NCBI GenBank assembly: GCA_964393325.1 | Contig: CAYMTE010000002.1 | Span: forward strand, 23,974 to 87,973 | Source: JBAZWV01 sp964393325 | Lineage (GTDB): Bacteria; Patescibacteriota; Patescibacteriia; 2-12-FULL-60-25 | Direction of reading: 5' to 3' | Length of the DNA: 64,000 nucleotides | Part shown: piece after piece, positions 1-8,227 of the stretch | Layout of the letters: each line of letters begins with the position of its first letter | Numbering within the stretch: position 1 is the first letter of the stretch | Translations under genes and position numbers: made by a program | Notes under the pieces: model-generated | What the model was told of the DNA's origin: nothing | What the model saw: only the letters and a program-made list of their open reading frames with translations | The model's database searches: none

Positions 1-645
1 ACATGGATCACTTGGGATAAATACAACGATATTCTTTGAAACGGAAAGCGAACCCGCGACAGCTGTACCCCCGTTTTTCGTGACAAGAATCGCCGAAGCC
101 GTATTTTCATCAATCGGTCGGGAAAAAATAACCTTCACCTGAACGTTCCGAAGCGAAACGTTCCCCTGTGGCGTGATCGATTTCACCTGAAAAACGTTCG
201 ACGCGCCGCCGCTCCCAAAGCCACCTCCCAATCCCCCGCCGCCGGCTTGTGTTGTTCCGCCTCCCGTTCCGTTTTGAGTCGCTTGAAGTAACCGTTCGAT
301 TACAAATCTCGCAATCGCCCATGAAGACAGAACGATGATCAACCCGATGATCGCGGATGTAATGATGCGTTTTGCTCGAGAAACCTTTTCTTCGTCTCCC
401 CCGGCCGTCATCCACACAAACCCCGCGTACACGAGCAAAGACACGAGAATAATACCGACAAGACCGAGCGCGATATTGATAATGTTCGTCGCAATCACGC
501 GCGGATCTGCGGAGCTTAATTTCACCGTCTGCCCTACCGCACCCAACCCCGTATCAACCTGTGCGTGGACGGACGGGGAAAACAGGGAAAAACCTCCCGC
601 AACAAGCGTGAGGCCTACAAGAAGCGAAGCGAGAAAGCGGCGCAT
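1..645 (-). CDS. Secreted twin-TM (VirB2/TrbC-like) protein with Ig-like domain, partial
   Basis: The frame is open from an ATG at 645 to the window edge, so the C-terminus is missing. A signal peptide (MRRFLASLLVGLTLVAGG, ending SVHAQ) is followed by two hydrophobic segments around a short cytoplasmic-type loop (WMTAGG, then basic residues). This is the layout of VirB2/TrbC pilin-like proteins that are common in Patescibacteria. After a Gly-rich linker comes a beta-sandwich stretch typical of the SbsA Ig-like (Big_5) family, with VKVIFSRPIDENTAS. It lies 3 bases downstream of a paralogue with the same plan, so the two are probably co-transcribed. A role in a surface appendage or envelope anchoring is inference. 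Confidence 0.72.
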   Translation of the reverse strand, partial: MRRFLASLLVGLTLVAGGFSLFSPSVHAQVDTGLGAVGQTVKLSSADPRVIATNIINIALGLVGIILVSLLVYAGFVWMTAGGDEEKVSRAKRIITSAIIGLIIVLSSWAIARFVIERLLQATQNGTGGGTTQAGGGGLGGGFGSGGASNVFQVKSITPQGNVSLRNVQVKVIFSRPIDENTASAILVTKNGGTAVAGSLSVSKNIVVFIPSDPC

Positions 646-648
646 GTG

Positions 649-2469
649 TTAAGGCGTAAACGAACAAGCTTGAGATGACGGCGATCCATTGCAACAGTTC
701 GGGATACCGACACAAGATTGAGCAGGATTAATCGTATTCACGGATGACGCGGGATTAAAACAGTTCTGATACACGTCCTGGAGATCCGACAAAAGGAATG
801 GATTGTAATAATTCAAACTGTCTGGATCGATGCCCGACGGGAGATACGGCCGATGTGAAATGACGAGACGAGACGCCGCGGCTTGTTCCCCCGGCTGGAT
901 AACAACTCCGTTGCCATTCAAGAGTTCCATCCCGACAGACCACCAGAACGTATCCGGATCCGTTTCACCAGGACCAAGCGGCTGGATATATGCCGCGTCG
1001 CTCGTGAGCGTCGAGGCCTGCAACAAATCATCAAATGTCGCCGTCACCGCTTCATCAAGCGGACGGTTGGATTGACCAACACCCGGAACGGATTCCGGAA
1101 CAGTCTCGGTAATGCGCGGCGGAGCCAATTTCACCTGGTTCGTCGTACCAAAACTCCACACGTAATTATCCTGCGGCGGACCATCCGCCGTTCCATTCCC
1201 ATCTCCATCGAGAGAATTTCCCACAACATCCGTAATGCCATCAAACCCTTGGTTCGTGAAAAGCGCCTGCGGCGGCTGTGTCGATAATGTCGCCGCGTTC
1301 ACAAGAACCTGCAATGTCGCATCCGGCGGGAGACAATACACATCTTTACCGCACGAATTTACGCCACAGGTATTCAGTGTCGTGAACTCTACCGTCCGGT
1401 ATCGATTACTAATTCGGAATTCTCCCTCAATCGGCGTTCCCGAACCTCCATCAGGTCGTACTTGGATATTCTGGAACCCGCTCCCGTTGCGGAAGATACC
1501 GCTCGCACCCGTTGGATCAACCGCTTCGCTAAACGTCACCTGAATCACAACATTGCGCGGATACGACCCGCCCGGATACGGAATAGCTGCGAGAATCTTT
1601 GGCGGGGTGGTATCCAAAAACGTTGATACTTCAAACCCCCATTCATATCCACTTGAAAACGCTCCGCCGAATGCGGGAGATCCAGATTCAAAGAGGATAC
1701 CGGAATTCCCACCTTTCAACTCAACAATGTATTTTACATTTGAAACCGTGTTCCCCAGTGGCTGAACAGGACGAATAACGAATGTACGATGATCTGCCGT
1801 CACACTTACCCGCGCTTCCGCAGATGTCAGCGCTGTTGATGCATCGCCCGCCTGATAGATCTTGATGTTATCCGCATTCAACCCTGTCACCGTTCCGCTC
1901 GCCGTCTCAGTCCACCCCTGAATAAACGAGGCTGGCTGGATTGGTTGCTTAAACGTAATGATGACCGGCGTATTCCGAGGAACATTTGTCGCATTCCGTT
2001 CAGGCAAATGATACTCGATACTTCCGCTTCCAAGAGATCCGGAAGATCCGACGAGTCCGCCGCCAAATCCTCCAGAACCGGTTCCAAGAATTCCTCCTCC
2101 AATACCAGCCCCTGTAAGCGCGTTAAAAATGAATGTCGTAATCGCCCACGCCGATGCGATGAGAACGAGACCGATAATTGCATTTCGGATGGTCTTTTTC
2201 GCCGTCTCAACTTTCGACACGTCCCCGCCAGCCGTCATCCACGTGTACCCGGCGTATAACAACAGCCCCAAAAAGACAACGCCGAGGAATCCAAGAAAAA
2301 TGTTGATGATTCTCCCAAGAATCTGGAACAAATCCGCTCCTCCTGCAATACCGGCGGACTGCGCAACGGATTGAACATTCGCACCGCTTTGCGCAAGTTG
2401 CGCATGAACTGGAAGCGCGATGGATCCGATGAGCAGAAGCAACGCCGATGTACAGAAAAATCGGCGCAT
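649..2469 (-). CDS. Secreted twin-TM protein with tandem Ig-like (Big_5) domains
   Basis: The protein opens with a signal peptide (MRRFFCTSALLLLIGSIAL, then PVHAQ). Two hydrophobic segments follow (FLGFLGVVFLGLLLYAGY and AIIGLVLIASAWAITTFIF) separated by a charged loop, as in VirB2/TrbC-like pilins. A Gly/Ser-rich linker leads to at least three Ig-like repeats with the PVIITFKQPI / IQVTFSEAVD pattern of the SbsA/Big_5 family. A DGDGNGTADG stretch looks like a calcium-binding loop. The start at 2469 matches the neighbouring paralogue; an ATG at 2517, nearer to a -10 box TATACT, is an alternative. Function is not known; an extracellular surface role is inferred. Confidence 0.75.
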   Translation of the reverse strand: MRRFFCTSALLLLIGSIALPVHAQLAQSGANVQSVAQSAGIAGGADLFQILGRIINIFLGFLGVVFLGLLLYAGYTWMTAGGDVSKVETAKKTIRNAIIGLVLIASAWAITTFIFNALTGAGIGGGILGTGSGGFGGGLVGSSGSLGSGSIEYHLPERNATNVPRNTPVIITFKQPIQPASFIQGWTETASGTVTGLNADNIKIYQAGDASTALTSAEARVSVTADHRTFVIRPVQPLGNTVSNVKYIVELKGGNSGILFESGSPAFGGAFSSGYEWGFEVSTFLDTTPPKILAAIPYPGGSYPRNVVIQVTFSEAVDPTGASGIFRNGSGFQNIQVRPDGGSGTPIEGEFRISNRYRTVEFTTLNTCGVNSCGKDVYCLPPDATLQVLVNAATLSTQPPQALFTNQGFDGITDVVGNSLDGDGNGTADGPPQDNYVWSFGTTNQVKLAPPRITETVPESVPGVGQSNRPLDEAVTATFDDLLQASTLTSDAAYIQPLGPGETDPDTFWWSVGMELLNGNGVVIQPGEQAAASRLVISHRPYLPSGIDPDSLNYYNPFLLSDLQDVYQNCFNPASSVNTINPAQSCVGIPNCCNGSPSSQACSFTP

Positions 2470-2541
2470 TCGCGTAACACGGGAAGCCAGGGTTGAAACA
2501 AAAGAATCGCTCCGCATGATGGATGACACGTCTCGACACAG

Positions 2542-2547
2542 AGTATA
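2542..2547 (-). promoter_or_regulatory. -10 box TATACT upstream of the Ig-like protein pair
   Basis: TATACT on the minus strand lies 24 bases before the ATG at 2517 and 72 before the ATG at 2469. A weak TGGTTG lies 17 bases further upstream. It probably drives the two secreted-protein genes. Confidence 0.45.
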
Positions 2548-2599
2548 GCGGAAAATCAAAGACGCAACCATGGGGATAGCTCGGGAAAAACAAGAAATG

Positions 2600-2627
2600 A
2601 AAAGAATCCGCATCTGCGGATTCTTTT
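2600..2627. terminator. Bidirectional Rho-independent terminator
   Basis: A perfect 13-bp stem (AAAAGAATCCGCA with its complement, loop TC) is flanked by A and T runs. It terminates the rpsU-yqeY unit on the minus strand. Confidence 0.8.
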
Positions 2628-2645
2628 CGACTCGTTCTTCTGGGT

Positions 2646-3086
2646 TTACTGAAGGCGTTTCTGGACAATCGCGCGAACCGTATTCCCGTCAGCGCGTCCA
2701 TTTACCTCTTTCATGATCAATCCCATGATCTTCCCCATATCCTTGAGTGTCGCGTTCTGCTCCGCAATGATGCGTTCGCAGATTGCCGCGAGCTCCGCCT
2801 CCGGCATCGCCGCAGGAAGATACTTTTCGAGAAGAACGATTTCTTGGGTCTGTTTCTCGACCAAATCCTGACGTCCTGCCGAAGAAAAATCCGCAAGCGC
2901 GTCACGATATTGTTTTACCATGGTTCGAATGACCCCCACGATCTCGTCTTCCGACAACTCGTGCATGACTTCGATCTGCTTATTTTTAAGCGAAGAGCGA
3001 ACCATGCGAAGCGTCGAAAGAACAATCTCGTTCTTTGCCTTCATGGCCTCTTTGAGGTCGGCATCGATGCGTTCAATGGTAGACAT
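2646..3086 (-). CDS. yqeY: GatB/YqeY family protein
   Basis: This 146-residue protein matches YqeY from end to end: an N-terminal helical part (RIDADLKEAMKAKN, LRMVRSSLKNKQIE) and the C-terminal tail-like domain (LKDMGKIMGLIMKEVNGRAD) shared with GatB. That domain binds the tRNA acceptor region in GatB; the role of free-standing YqeY is not settled. It directly follows rpsU, a classic bacterial neighbour pair, and ends at a strong terminator. Confidence 0.9.
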   Translation of the reverse strand: MSTIERIDADLKEAMKAKNEIVLSTLRMVRSSLKNKQIEVMHELSEDEIVGVIRTMVKQYRDALADFSSAGRQDLVEKQTQEIVLLEKYLPAAMPEAELAAICERIIAEQNATLKDMGKIMGLIMKEVNGRADGNTVRAIVQKRLQ

Positions 3087-3091
3087 GAATG

Positions 3092-3334
3092 TTAGAAACG
3101 CCCCTTCTTTTTGACATCCGGCTTGAGTTTACCGGTCTTGAGTTCGTATTCGTACTTCGATCGCATTTCTTCGCGACGGAGCGCGCTCTCACGGCGCTTG
3201 TTCGGGTTTTCTTCCTTTTCCAAAAATCGGATTTTCTTGGCCTGAAGAACTTTTCCGCTTGATTGAATACGGCGCTGGAACCGTCGGAACAGCGCGTCAA
3301 ACGTTTCGCCCTTCTTTCGCTTCACTTCTGCCAT
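3092..3334 (-). CDS. rpsU: 30S ribosomal protein S21
   Basis: This 80-residue basic protein has the S21 core (GETFDALFRRFQRR) and the basic C-terminal helix (RRESALRREEMRSKYEYE). S21 sits on the small-subunit platform near the anti-Shine-Dalgarno region and helps initiation. The start at 3334 is supported by an AAAGGAG ribosome binding site 10 bases upstream, which is unusual among the native genes here. The promoter lies about 70 bases upstream and the leader carries a small hairpin. Confidence 0.93.
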   Translation of the reverse strand: MAEVKRKKGETFDALFRRFQRRIQSSGKVLQAKKIRFLEKEENPNKRRESALRREEMRSKYEYELKTGKLKPDVKKKGRF

Positions 3335-3372
3335 ATCGCCACACTCCTTTCTGAATTCGTAGATAATGATGT

Positions 3373-3389
3373 CTCCGGGTATGCCGGAG
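3373..3389 (-). promoter_or_regulatory. Hairpin in rpsU leader
   Basis: CTCCGG, a five-base loop and CCGGAG form a perfect 6-bp stem inside the roughly 60-base rpsU leader, between the promoter and the ribosome binding site. It could be a protein-binding or stability element; no known ribosomal leader class was recognised. Confidence 0.4.
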
Positions 3390-3402
3390 TTCGACAAAAT
3401 GG

Positions 3403-3431
3403 AAGATAGCCCACTATTTCCAAAAGGTCAA
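3403..3431 (-). promoter_or_regulatory. rpsU promoter
   Basis: On the minus strand TTGACC (3426-3431) and TATCTT (3403-3408) are separated by exactly 17 bases, a good sigma-70-type match. Transcription should start near 3396. Confidence 0.75.
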
Positions 3432-3440
3432 GACAGCGAC

Positions 3441-4781
3441 CTAGCTCACGCCATTCAGTCCCAACTTCTTCTTCACCTCGTGAACGATCTTTCGCGCATC
3501 AACAATTTCCTGAGTTCCCGCATCCATATCTCGGATAATCGCCGTTCCATCCAATACTTCCTTTTGACCAACGATGATCGCCCACTTTGCGCCTCGGCGG
3601 TTCGCGATTTCCATTTGTGCTTTAATCGCCTCTTTTGCAAAGGCCTCGCCCGCACGGATACCCGATTTCCGAAGTTCCTCAAACATCGCCAGTGCGCGCT
3701 TTTTCCCCTGATCGCCCAATTGCGCCACGAAGACGTCAATCGAGGAAGACGGAACCGTAACGTTGAGATCCTTCATGCGAGACACGACGCGATCAAGACC
3801 GAGTGCAAATCCCGCCGCAGGCGTCTGGCGACCACCCAATAACTCCGACAACCCGTCATACCGTCCGCCTCCGCCAAGCGCTGTCTGCGCAAGTTCTTGA
3901 TCATCGCTTGCTGCGTACACTTCAAACACGGTCTTCGTGTAATAGTCGAGGCCGCGAACAAGATACGGATCGAGCTGATATGGCACACCTGCCTCGTCAA
4001 GATACTCGAGCACGCGCATAAAGTGCGTCTTCGACTCTTCATCAAGCCAATCCACGATCTGCGGAGCCTCTGCTTTCAGTTCCGCAACAGCAGGATCTTT
4101 TGAATCAAGAATGCGCAACGGATTCTTCAGCAATCGTTTCTTGTCTTCTTCCGAAAGTTTCGCGCGCTTTGTTCGGAAATACGAAACGAGCGCGTTCTTG
4201 TAGTTCGTACGCGACTCCGGCGTTCCGATCGAGTTGATTCTAATAACTGCGTCAACGCCAAGATCTCGGAGCACGATATGACACATGAGGGCGAGCTGTG
4301 CGTCAACGATCGCATCGTCTTCGCCGATCACTTCACATCCGAATTGCGAAAATTGACGATACCGACCGTGCTGCGGACGATCGTGACGGAACATCGGCCC
4401 CTCGTACCACAACTTCACCGGCTGCGGCAGATTCAACATGCCATTATGGATGTATGCACGCATGATCGCCGCCGTTCCTTCTGGGCGGAGCGCTAATCGT
4501 TCGCCGCCGGATGTCTCAAACGCGTACATCTCTTTTTCGACGATATCTGTCGCTTTCCCAACGCCGCGAATAAAAAGGCTCGTCTCTTCGACAACCGGCG
4601 TCTCAATCCGATCAAACCCATACGCTTCCGCGACGGATTCGCACGTTGAACGAACCATCTTCCAGTACGCCTGATCCGCCGGAAGGATATCTCGCATTCC
4701 ACGCGGTGGTGCGAGCGGCTGTGGCGCCTTCTTTACCGGAGCATCTTCTTTTTTCGGCACGGTCTTTCGCATCTTTGTCAT
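3441..4781 (-). CDS. hisS: Histidyl-tRNA synthetase
   Basis: This class II synthetase charges tRNA-His. Motif 2 is visible as RPEGTAAIMRAY and MFRHDRPQHGRYRQF, the histidine-binding signature as LVRGLDYYTKTVFEV, and motif 3 as GFALGLDRV. A C-terminal anticodon-binding domain follows (IDVFVAQLGDQGKKRAL). The length (446) is usual apart from a Lys/Pro-rich tail of about 25 residues before PRGMRDILP. It lies 16 bases downstream of lepB on the same strand, so the two are probably co-transcribed. Confidence 0.95.
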   Translation of the reverse strand: MTKMRKTVPKKEDAPVKKAPQPLAPPRGMRDILPADQAYWKMVRSTCESVAEAYGFDRIETPVVEETSLFIRGVGKATDIVEKEMYAFETSGGERLALRPEGTAAIMRAYIHNGMLNLPQPVKLWYEGPMFRHDRPQHGRYRQFSQFGCEVIGEDDAIVDAQLALMCHIVLRDLGVDAVIRINSIGTPESRTNYKNALVSYFRTKRAKLSEEDKKRLLKNPLRILDSKDPAVAELKAEAPQIVDWLDEESKTHFMRVLEYLDEAGVPYQLDPYLVRGLDYYTKTVFEVYAASDDQELAQTALGGGGRYDGLSELLGGRQTPAAGFALGLDRVVSRMKDLNVTVPSSSIDVFVAQLGDQGKKRALAMFEELRKSGIRAGEAFAKEAIKAQMEIANRRGAKWAIIVGQKEVLDGTAIIRDMDAGTQEIVDARKIVHEVKKKLGLNGVS

Positions 4782-4797
4782 ACCAGGGCATCAAATA

Positions 4798-5415
4798 TTA
4801 TTGAGCAATCTGTTCAGGCGTCGCGTAGGTCGGATTTTCAAAAACCTTCCACCGATCAAGCGGCCATCCACGAAGCCACACGCGGCCGATGATCGCACTC
4901 TGCTTAATTGGTCCAAAGTATCGAGAGTCGAGACTCGCGATCCGATTATCCCCCATCACAAAATATTCATCCGCCTTCAGCGTCACCGTACGCGTCGGCG
5001 ATGTAAAATCTTGCTCGAGATATTCCTGTTCCGGAAGCACCATGCCATTCGGATGGTCATTATTAAAAATCTTCACTTGACCGCCAGCGATCTCAACCGT
5101 CTCACCCGGAACACCGATCACGCGCTTGATAAAAAACTGTCGTGGATCATTCGGATATCGAAACACGACGATATCGCCGCGCACCGGTATTTTAAACCGG
5201 TACGACAGCTCGTCGATAATCAAATACTCGTGATCAAAAAAGTTCGGCTCCATTGAAGCTCCTTTTACGTAAAAGGGCTGAATAAGAAAGTACCGAACCG
5301 GGATAATGATCGCGAGCGAGACCGCGGCGACCTGAATAAGCTCAAAGAGAAACCCCAATGCCATTTTGGGCGTTTCTTCAGAAATCGTCTCTGTCTTTCG
5401 TCGAAAAAATGACAT
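4798..5415 (-). CDS. lepB: Signal peptidase I
   Basis: This membrane serine protease removes signal peptides from secreted proteins. One N-terminal membrane segment (about residues 22-48) precedes the catalytic Ser54 in KGASMEPNF and the general-base Lys97 in FIKRVIGVPGE. Boxes D and E are visible as GDNR and DSRYFGPI. The 205-residue length suits a compact single-TM enzyme. The substrates would include the signal-peptide-bearing surface proteins and periplasmic proteins in this window. Confidence 0.95.
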   Translation of the reverse strand: MSFFRRKTETISEETPKMALGFLFELIQVAAVSLAIIIPVRYFLIQPFYVKGASMEPNFFDHEYLIIDELSYRFKIPVRGDIVVFRYPNDPRQFFIKRVIGVPGETVEIAGGQVKIFNNDHPNGMVLPEQEYLEQDFTSPTRTVTLKADEYFVMGDNRIASLDSRYFGPIKQSAIIGRVWLRGWPLDRWKVFENPTYATPEQIAQ

Positions 5416-5435
5416 AGAATCGTTGTGTAGCGAGT

Positions 5436-6701
5436 TTATCGCAGGTTATGCCCCGTGTCGAGGGCTCCAGGAGATCGAACGCGACCGAGAATCGCCCGCG
5501 CGATCCTCCGCCGGAACCTCCATCGATTCAACCGCCCCGCTGCCAACACCGTGCAGCTCGCAACAACAGACTCCGTTGATCCGAGCAATGCAAGAACCCA
5601 TCCGTTTTTCGTCAGTTCCGGCGCCGAGGAAAAAAGCAATGCCGCGGCGAGAGGCGAGGCAACAGCGCCAATAAACAAACCAAGTCGAGCCGGATTCGTA
5701 AAATCCTGTCGAAGCGCGTACCACAATAATCCCTTCCCCGGTTCACGTCGCATCTTCCCTTCTCGCTCCAGTGCGACATACGACGAGCGGTACAGCAAGA
5801 TCGACTGAATTGCCGTCGTCAGCGAAAGTGCAACCGCCGAAAGACCGAACAGCACCCCAGCGACCGCATATTGCCCATGCGCGATGTAATGCTCAACACG
5901 AAACGCGCCATACGTCGCAACGATAAATACCGGAAGGAGAATACGAGAACGTTTCGCTAATTGCCGCCACGTAAATCCCGAACCTCGAAGAGCGAACAAT
6001 TCCGCCGTCTCGGACAAGAGATCATCCGCCGTCGCCGCAAACACCTTCCCGATACCCGAGAGCACATGCTCAAGGACATGCGCAACCGGCCCCACCACTA
6101 AAAGAGCCTTGATGATAGACTGCGCAACTTCCGTTCGCGTGTGCGCATTATCGAACGTCACCCGATTCATGATGACGTCAATCGCAAGCGGGTACAGATC
6201 CTCATTCACGTCCTGCATGAACTGCCGTTCCGATTCCGTCACCGACTGATTCTCAAGCGGAACAAGAAGAACTTTTTTGAACTCATACCGCTTAGAAAGG
6301 ATGATGCGCGCCTCTTCGTATAGGTTGATTCCTTTTGCCTCCGCATTCCGCAACTCTTCTTCGGCGAATACAGGGAGATCTCCATTCCGCAGCAACCGCT
6401 CGAGCCACGGATGAATCACGTTATGCTGTGTTTCTTGCGAAATGCGATCAACGGCTTGCAATACACGCTCCGGCGTTGCATCAACCGTACGCACGCCGAT
6501 GCCATACCCCTTTTCCAAAAGTTTTCGAAACGCGTCATGTCGCGATGGACGTATCGCCATCACGTATCGAAGTTCAACAGGAAGATATTCTGGCAATTCC
6601 AATTCGAGGGAATTCGTCACCACAGATACGTGGTATCGATCAATACGCGGTAATCGCTTAAACGGCATCACGCGCGACCACCAGGAAATCAAGCTTGGCA
6701 T
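5436..6701 (-). CDS. Conserved membrane protein, soluble N-terminus plus C-terminal TM bundle
   Basis: This 421-residue protein is not assigned to a named family. The first 260 residues look soluble and mixed alpha/beta (for example HDAFRKLLEKGYGIGVRTVD). Four or five hydrophobic segments follow (ILLPVFIVATYGAFRV, AVAGVLFGLSAVALSL, LGLFIGAVASPLAAALL, GWVLALLGSTESVVASC), and the tail is very basic (RWRFRRRIARAILGRVR). The ATG at 6701 is chosen because a -10 box TACAAT ends six bases before it, so the mRNA should be leaderless. It heads the lepB-hisS cluster. Confidence 0.7.
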   Translation of the reverse strand: MPSLISWWSRVMPFKRLPRIDRYHVSVVTNSLELELPEYLPVELRYVMAIRPSRHDAFRKLLEKGYGIGVRTVDATPERVLQAVDRISQETQHNVIHPWLERLLRNGDLPVFAEEELRNAEAKGINLYEEARIILSKRYEFKKVLLVPLENQSVTESERQFMQDVNEDLYPLAIDVIMNRVTFDNAHTRTEVAQSIIKALLVVGPVAHVLEHVLSGIGKVFAATADDLLSETAELFALRGSGFTWRQLAKRSRILLPVFIVATYGAFRVEHYIAHGQYAVAGVLFGLSAVALSLTTAIQSILLYRSSYVALEREGKMRREPGKGLLWYALRQDFTNPARLGLFIGAVASPLAAALLFSSAPELTKNGWVLALLGSTESVVASCTVLAAGRLNRWRFRRRIARAILGRVRSPGALDTGHNLR

Positions 6702-6707
6702 GGGCAA

Positions 6708-6713
6708 ATTGTA
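6708..6713 (-). promoter_or_regulatory. -10 box of a leaderless gene
   Basis: TACAAT on the minus strand is followed by six bases and the ATG at 6701, placing the expected transcript start at the start codon. The same arrangement, with the same preceding CGTGG, is seen before the gene starting at 15941. Confidence 0.6.
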
Positions 6714-6722
6714 CCACGCGCA

Positions 6723-6751
6723 TTGACAGTCGTTCCGTGAATTGAAAAACT
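6723..6751 (+). promoter_or_regulatory. Probable promoter of the cytidylyltransferase-like gene
   Basis: TTGACA (6723-6728) is followed after 17 bases by AAAACT and then, 7 bases later, by the ATG. The -35 is perfect but the -10 is poor; TACCTT, just before the ATG, is an alternative at 22-base spacing. Confidence 0.4.
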
Positions 6752-6758
6752 ACCTTGT

Positions 6759-7247
6759 ATGCCGCACAACGCTCTACAGCCAGCCCCCATTCTCACGTTT
6801 GACGAGATCGATGCACGTCGCCACGAGCTCGGACGGATCGTGTGTACCTCCGGAGGGTTCGACCCGGTTCATCCCGGTCATTTAAGCTGCATTCTGGAAT
6901 CAAAACAATTCGGCGACACGGTCGTCGTCATCGTCAACGGAGACGGCTTTTTGACGCGAAAAAAAGGAAAACCCTTTCAGGATCTGGAAACGCGACTCGG
7001 CATCATGAGCTATGCGCTCGGCGCAGATATCATCGTGCCCTTTGAAATTGAAAACGATCAAACCGTGCGCGAGGCACTCCGAAGACTCAAGCCACACGTG
7101 TTCACAAAAGGCGGTGACCGCTGTTCCCCCGAAACCATCCCTGAATGGGACATCTGCCAAGAACTAGGCATTCGTGTCGAAACTGGGGTTGGGAAACCAA
7201 AAAACTGGTCGAGTTCGGAATTCTTGGCGAAGTGGAAGGAGACATAA
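6759..7247 (+). CDS. Cytidylyltransferase-like nucleotidyltransferase
   Basis: This is a 162-residue enzyme of the HIGH-motif nucleotidyltransferase superfamily (RfaE C-domain / TagD type). The signature is GGFDPVHPGHLSCI near residue 33, followed by VVIVNGDGF, the usual TRKKGKPF basic loop and RLGIMSYALGADIIVP. Such enzymes couple CTP or ATP to a phosphorylated sugar or alcohol, often for cell-surface glycans; the substrate here cannot be told from sequence. It is divergent from the gene at 5436-6701. Confidence 0.82.
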   Translation: MPHNALQPAPILTFDEIDARRHELGRIVCTSGGFDPVHPGHLSCILESKQFGDTVVVIVNGDGFLTRKKGKPFQDLETRLGIMSYALGADIIVPFEIENDQTVREALRRLKPHVFTKGGDRCSPETIPEWDICQELGIRVETGVGKPKNWSSSEFLAKWKET

Positions 7248-7258
7248 CGTTTAATATC

Positions 7259-7903
7259 ATGGAAGGAAAAAGCATCATTGCATTCGCCACACTCGGCATG
7301 ATGAGCATTCTTGGAAGTGCGATTGGAATTTTCATCCTGCTTCGACCACATCTCAAGGAGATCGCCACGATGATGTATGTATATCGAGGGAGCCTCTGTC
7401 CTCATGAGCGTCCAAAAACAACAGAAGACGGAACACGGGCAATGAGGGCAAACGTTCACTCAATCGCAGCGACATCCCCACATGCAATCGTAGTCGGACA
7501 GGTGTTCTTAACGCGAGGCATTGATATTTCTGAATTCATTAAATTAACGCAGCACTATCAATTTGACGCGAACTACCCAGAACATGGGGTCGGACCATCT
7601 GTACAATTCCAAATTCCTAACGCGAGTGTCATGGCGGAAGCAGCGGTGCCAGAATTCTTTGCAAGCTCAACCTTTGAAACGTGGTTAATAAAGAAAAATG
7701 AAATAATGCCAAAAAATCCTGAATATGAAACAATTCAAACCCTAAATCGTGAAAATACAAAAGTCATCAGTTTTGTCCTTCAAGGGCCGGCAACGAGTTT
7801 TGAACGTCTCTGGCAAGAACAACCAGATACCGTTCGTGCAATCGGCATGTCATGCACAAGCATCTTCGGTATCCGTCGCCCAAGCGAAGAATTATGGCCC
7901 TAG
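7259..7903 (+). CDS. Hypothetical single-TM protein
   Basis: This 214-residue protein is not recognised. One N-terminal membrane segment (IIAFATLGMMSILGSAIGIF, about residues 5-26) precedes a soluble domain with no clear motif. The start at 7259 avoids overlap with the upstream gene; a GGAAGGAG stretch lies about 15 bases before it. The reading frame is open further upstream, but that part overlaps the preceding gene. Codon use looks more AT-rich than that of its neighbours (for example the Lys/Asn-rich stretch near residues 140-165), which may indicate separate origin. Confidence 0.6.
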   Translation: MEGKSIIAFATLGMMSILGSAIGIFILLRPHLKEIATMMYVYRGSLCPHERPKTTEDGTRAMRANVHSIAATSPHAIVVGQVFLTRGIDISEFIKLTQHYQFDANYPEHGVGPSVQFQIPNASVMAEAAVPEFFASSTFETWLIKKNEIMPKNPEYETIQTLNRENTKVISFVLQGPATSFERLWQEQPDTVRAIGMSCTSIFGIRRPSEELWP

Positions 7904-8082
7904 CCGAATTCTTGACGAAGTCACGATACGAGGCAGTTGAAAGTACACCTGGGAAGTTCCCACTGATCCCCACCTGTTTTGAGAACTCCATACTCCGATA
8001 AGACTACCAGATCAGGGCTCGGAAGACATCGGAAGCTCTCCAACCCCACCCTCACGGGCGGGTTGTTCGGCGGTGTTATACA

Positions 8083-8108
8083 TAAAATCCCCCGTTGTGC
8101 GGGGGATC
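8083..8108 (-). terminator. Rho-independent terminator after tRNA-Val(CAC)
   Basis: ATCCCCC pairs with GGGGGAT around a 7-base loop and is followed on the minus strand by TTTTAT. It lies just past the tRNA 3' end. The 180 bases between it and the stop codon at 7903 hold no clear gene. Confidence 0.75.
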
Positions 8109-8113
8109 TTATG

Positions 8114-8190
8114 TGGTGGACGTTGAAGGATTCGAACCTTCGACCTTTCGAATGTGAATCGAACGCTCTAACCAACTGAGCTAAACGTCC
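8114..8190 (-). tRNA. tRNA-Val (anticodon CAC)
   Basis: The minus strand folds as a complete tRNA: acceptor GGACGTT/AACGTCC, D-arm with AGTTGGTTA, anticodon stem TTCGA/TCGAA around loop TTCACAT (anticodon CAC), T-arm GGTTCGAATCC, and an encoded CCA. It decodes the valine codon GUG. Confidence 0.95.
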
Positions 8191-8227
8191 TCTCGTCGAT
8201 CGCGCGACGATGGTACACAATATCAGC

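Noticed and set aside
649..2469. Dockerin-type calcium domain from the DGDGNGTADG stretch
   Set aside because: Only one loop is visible and the paired repeat and cohesin context are missing; it is noted only as a possible calcium-binding loop.
7904..8082. A gene or repeat between the 7259-7903 gene and tRNA-Val
   Set aside because: Frames are short and a C/G-rich stretch near 8040-8065 gives only a weak imperfect hairpin; nothing could be supported.
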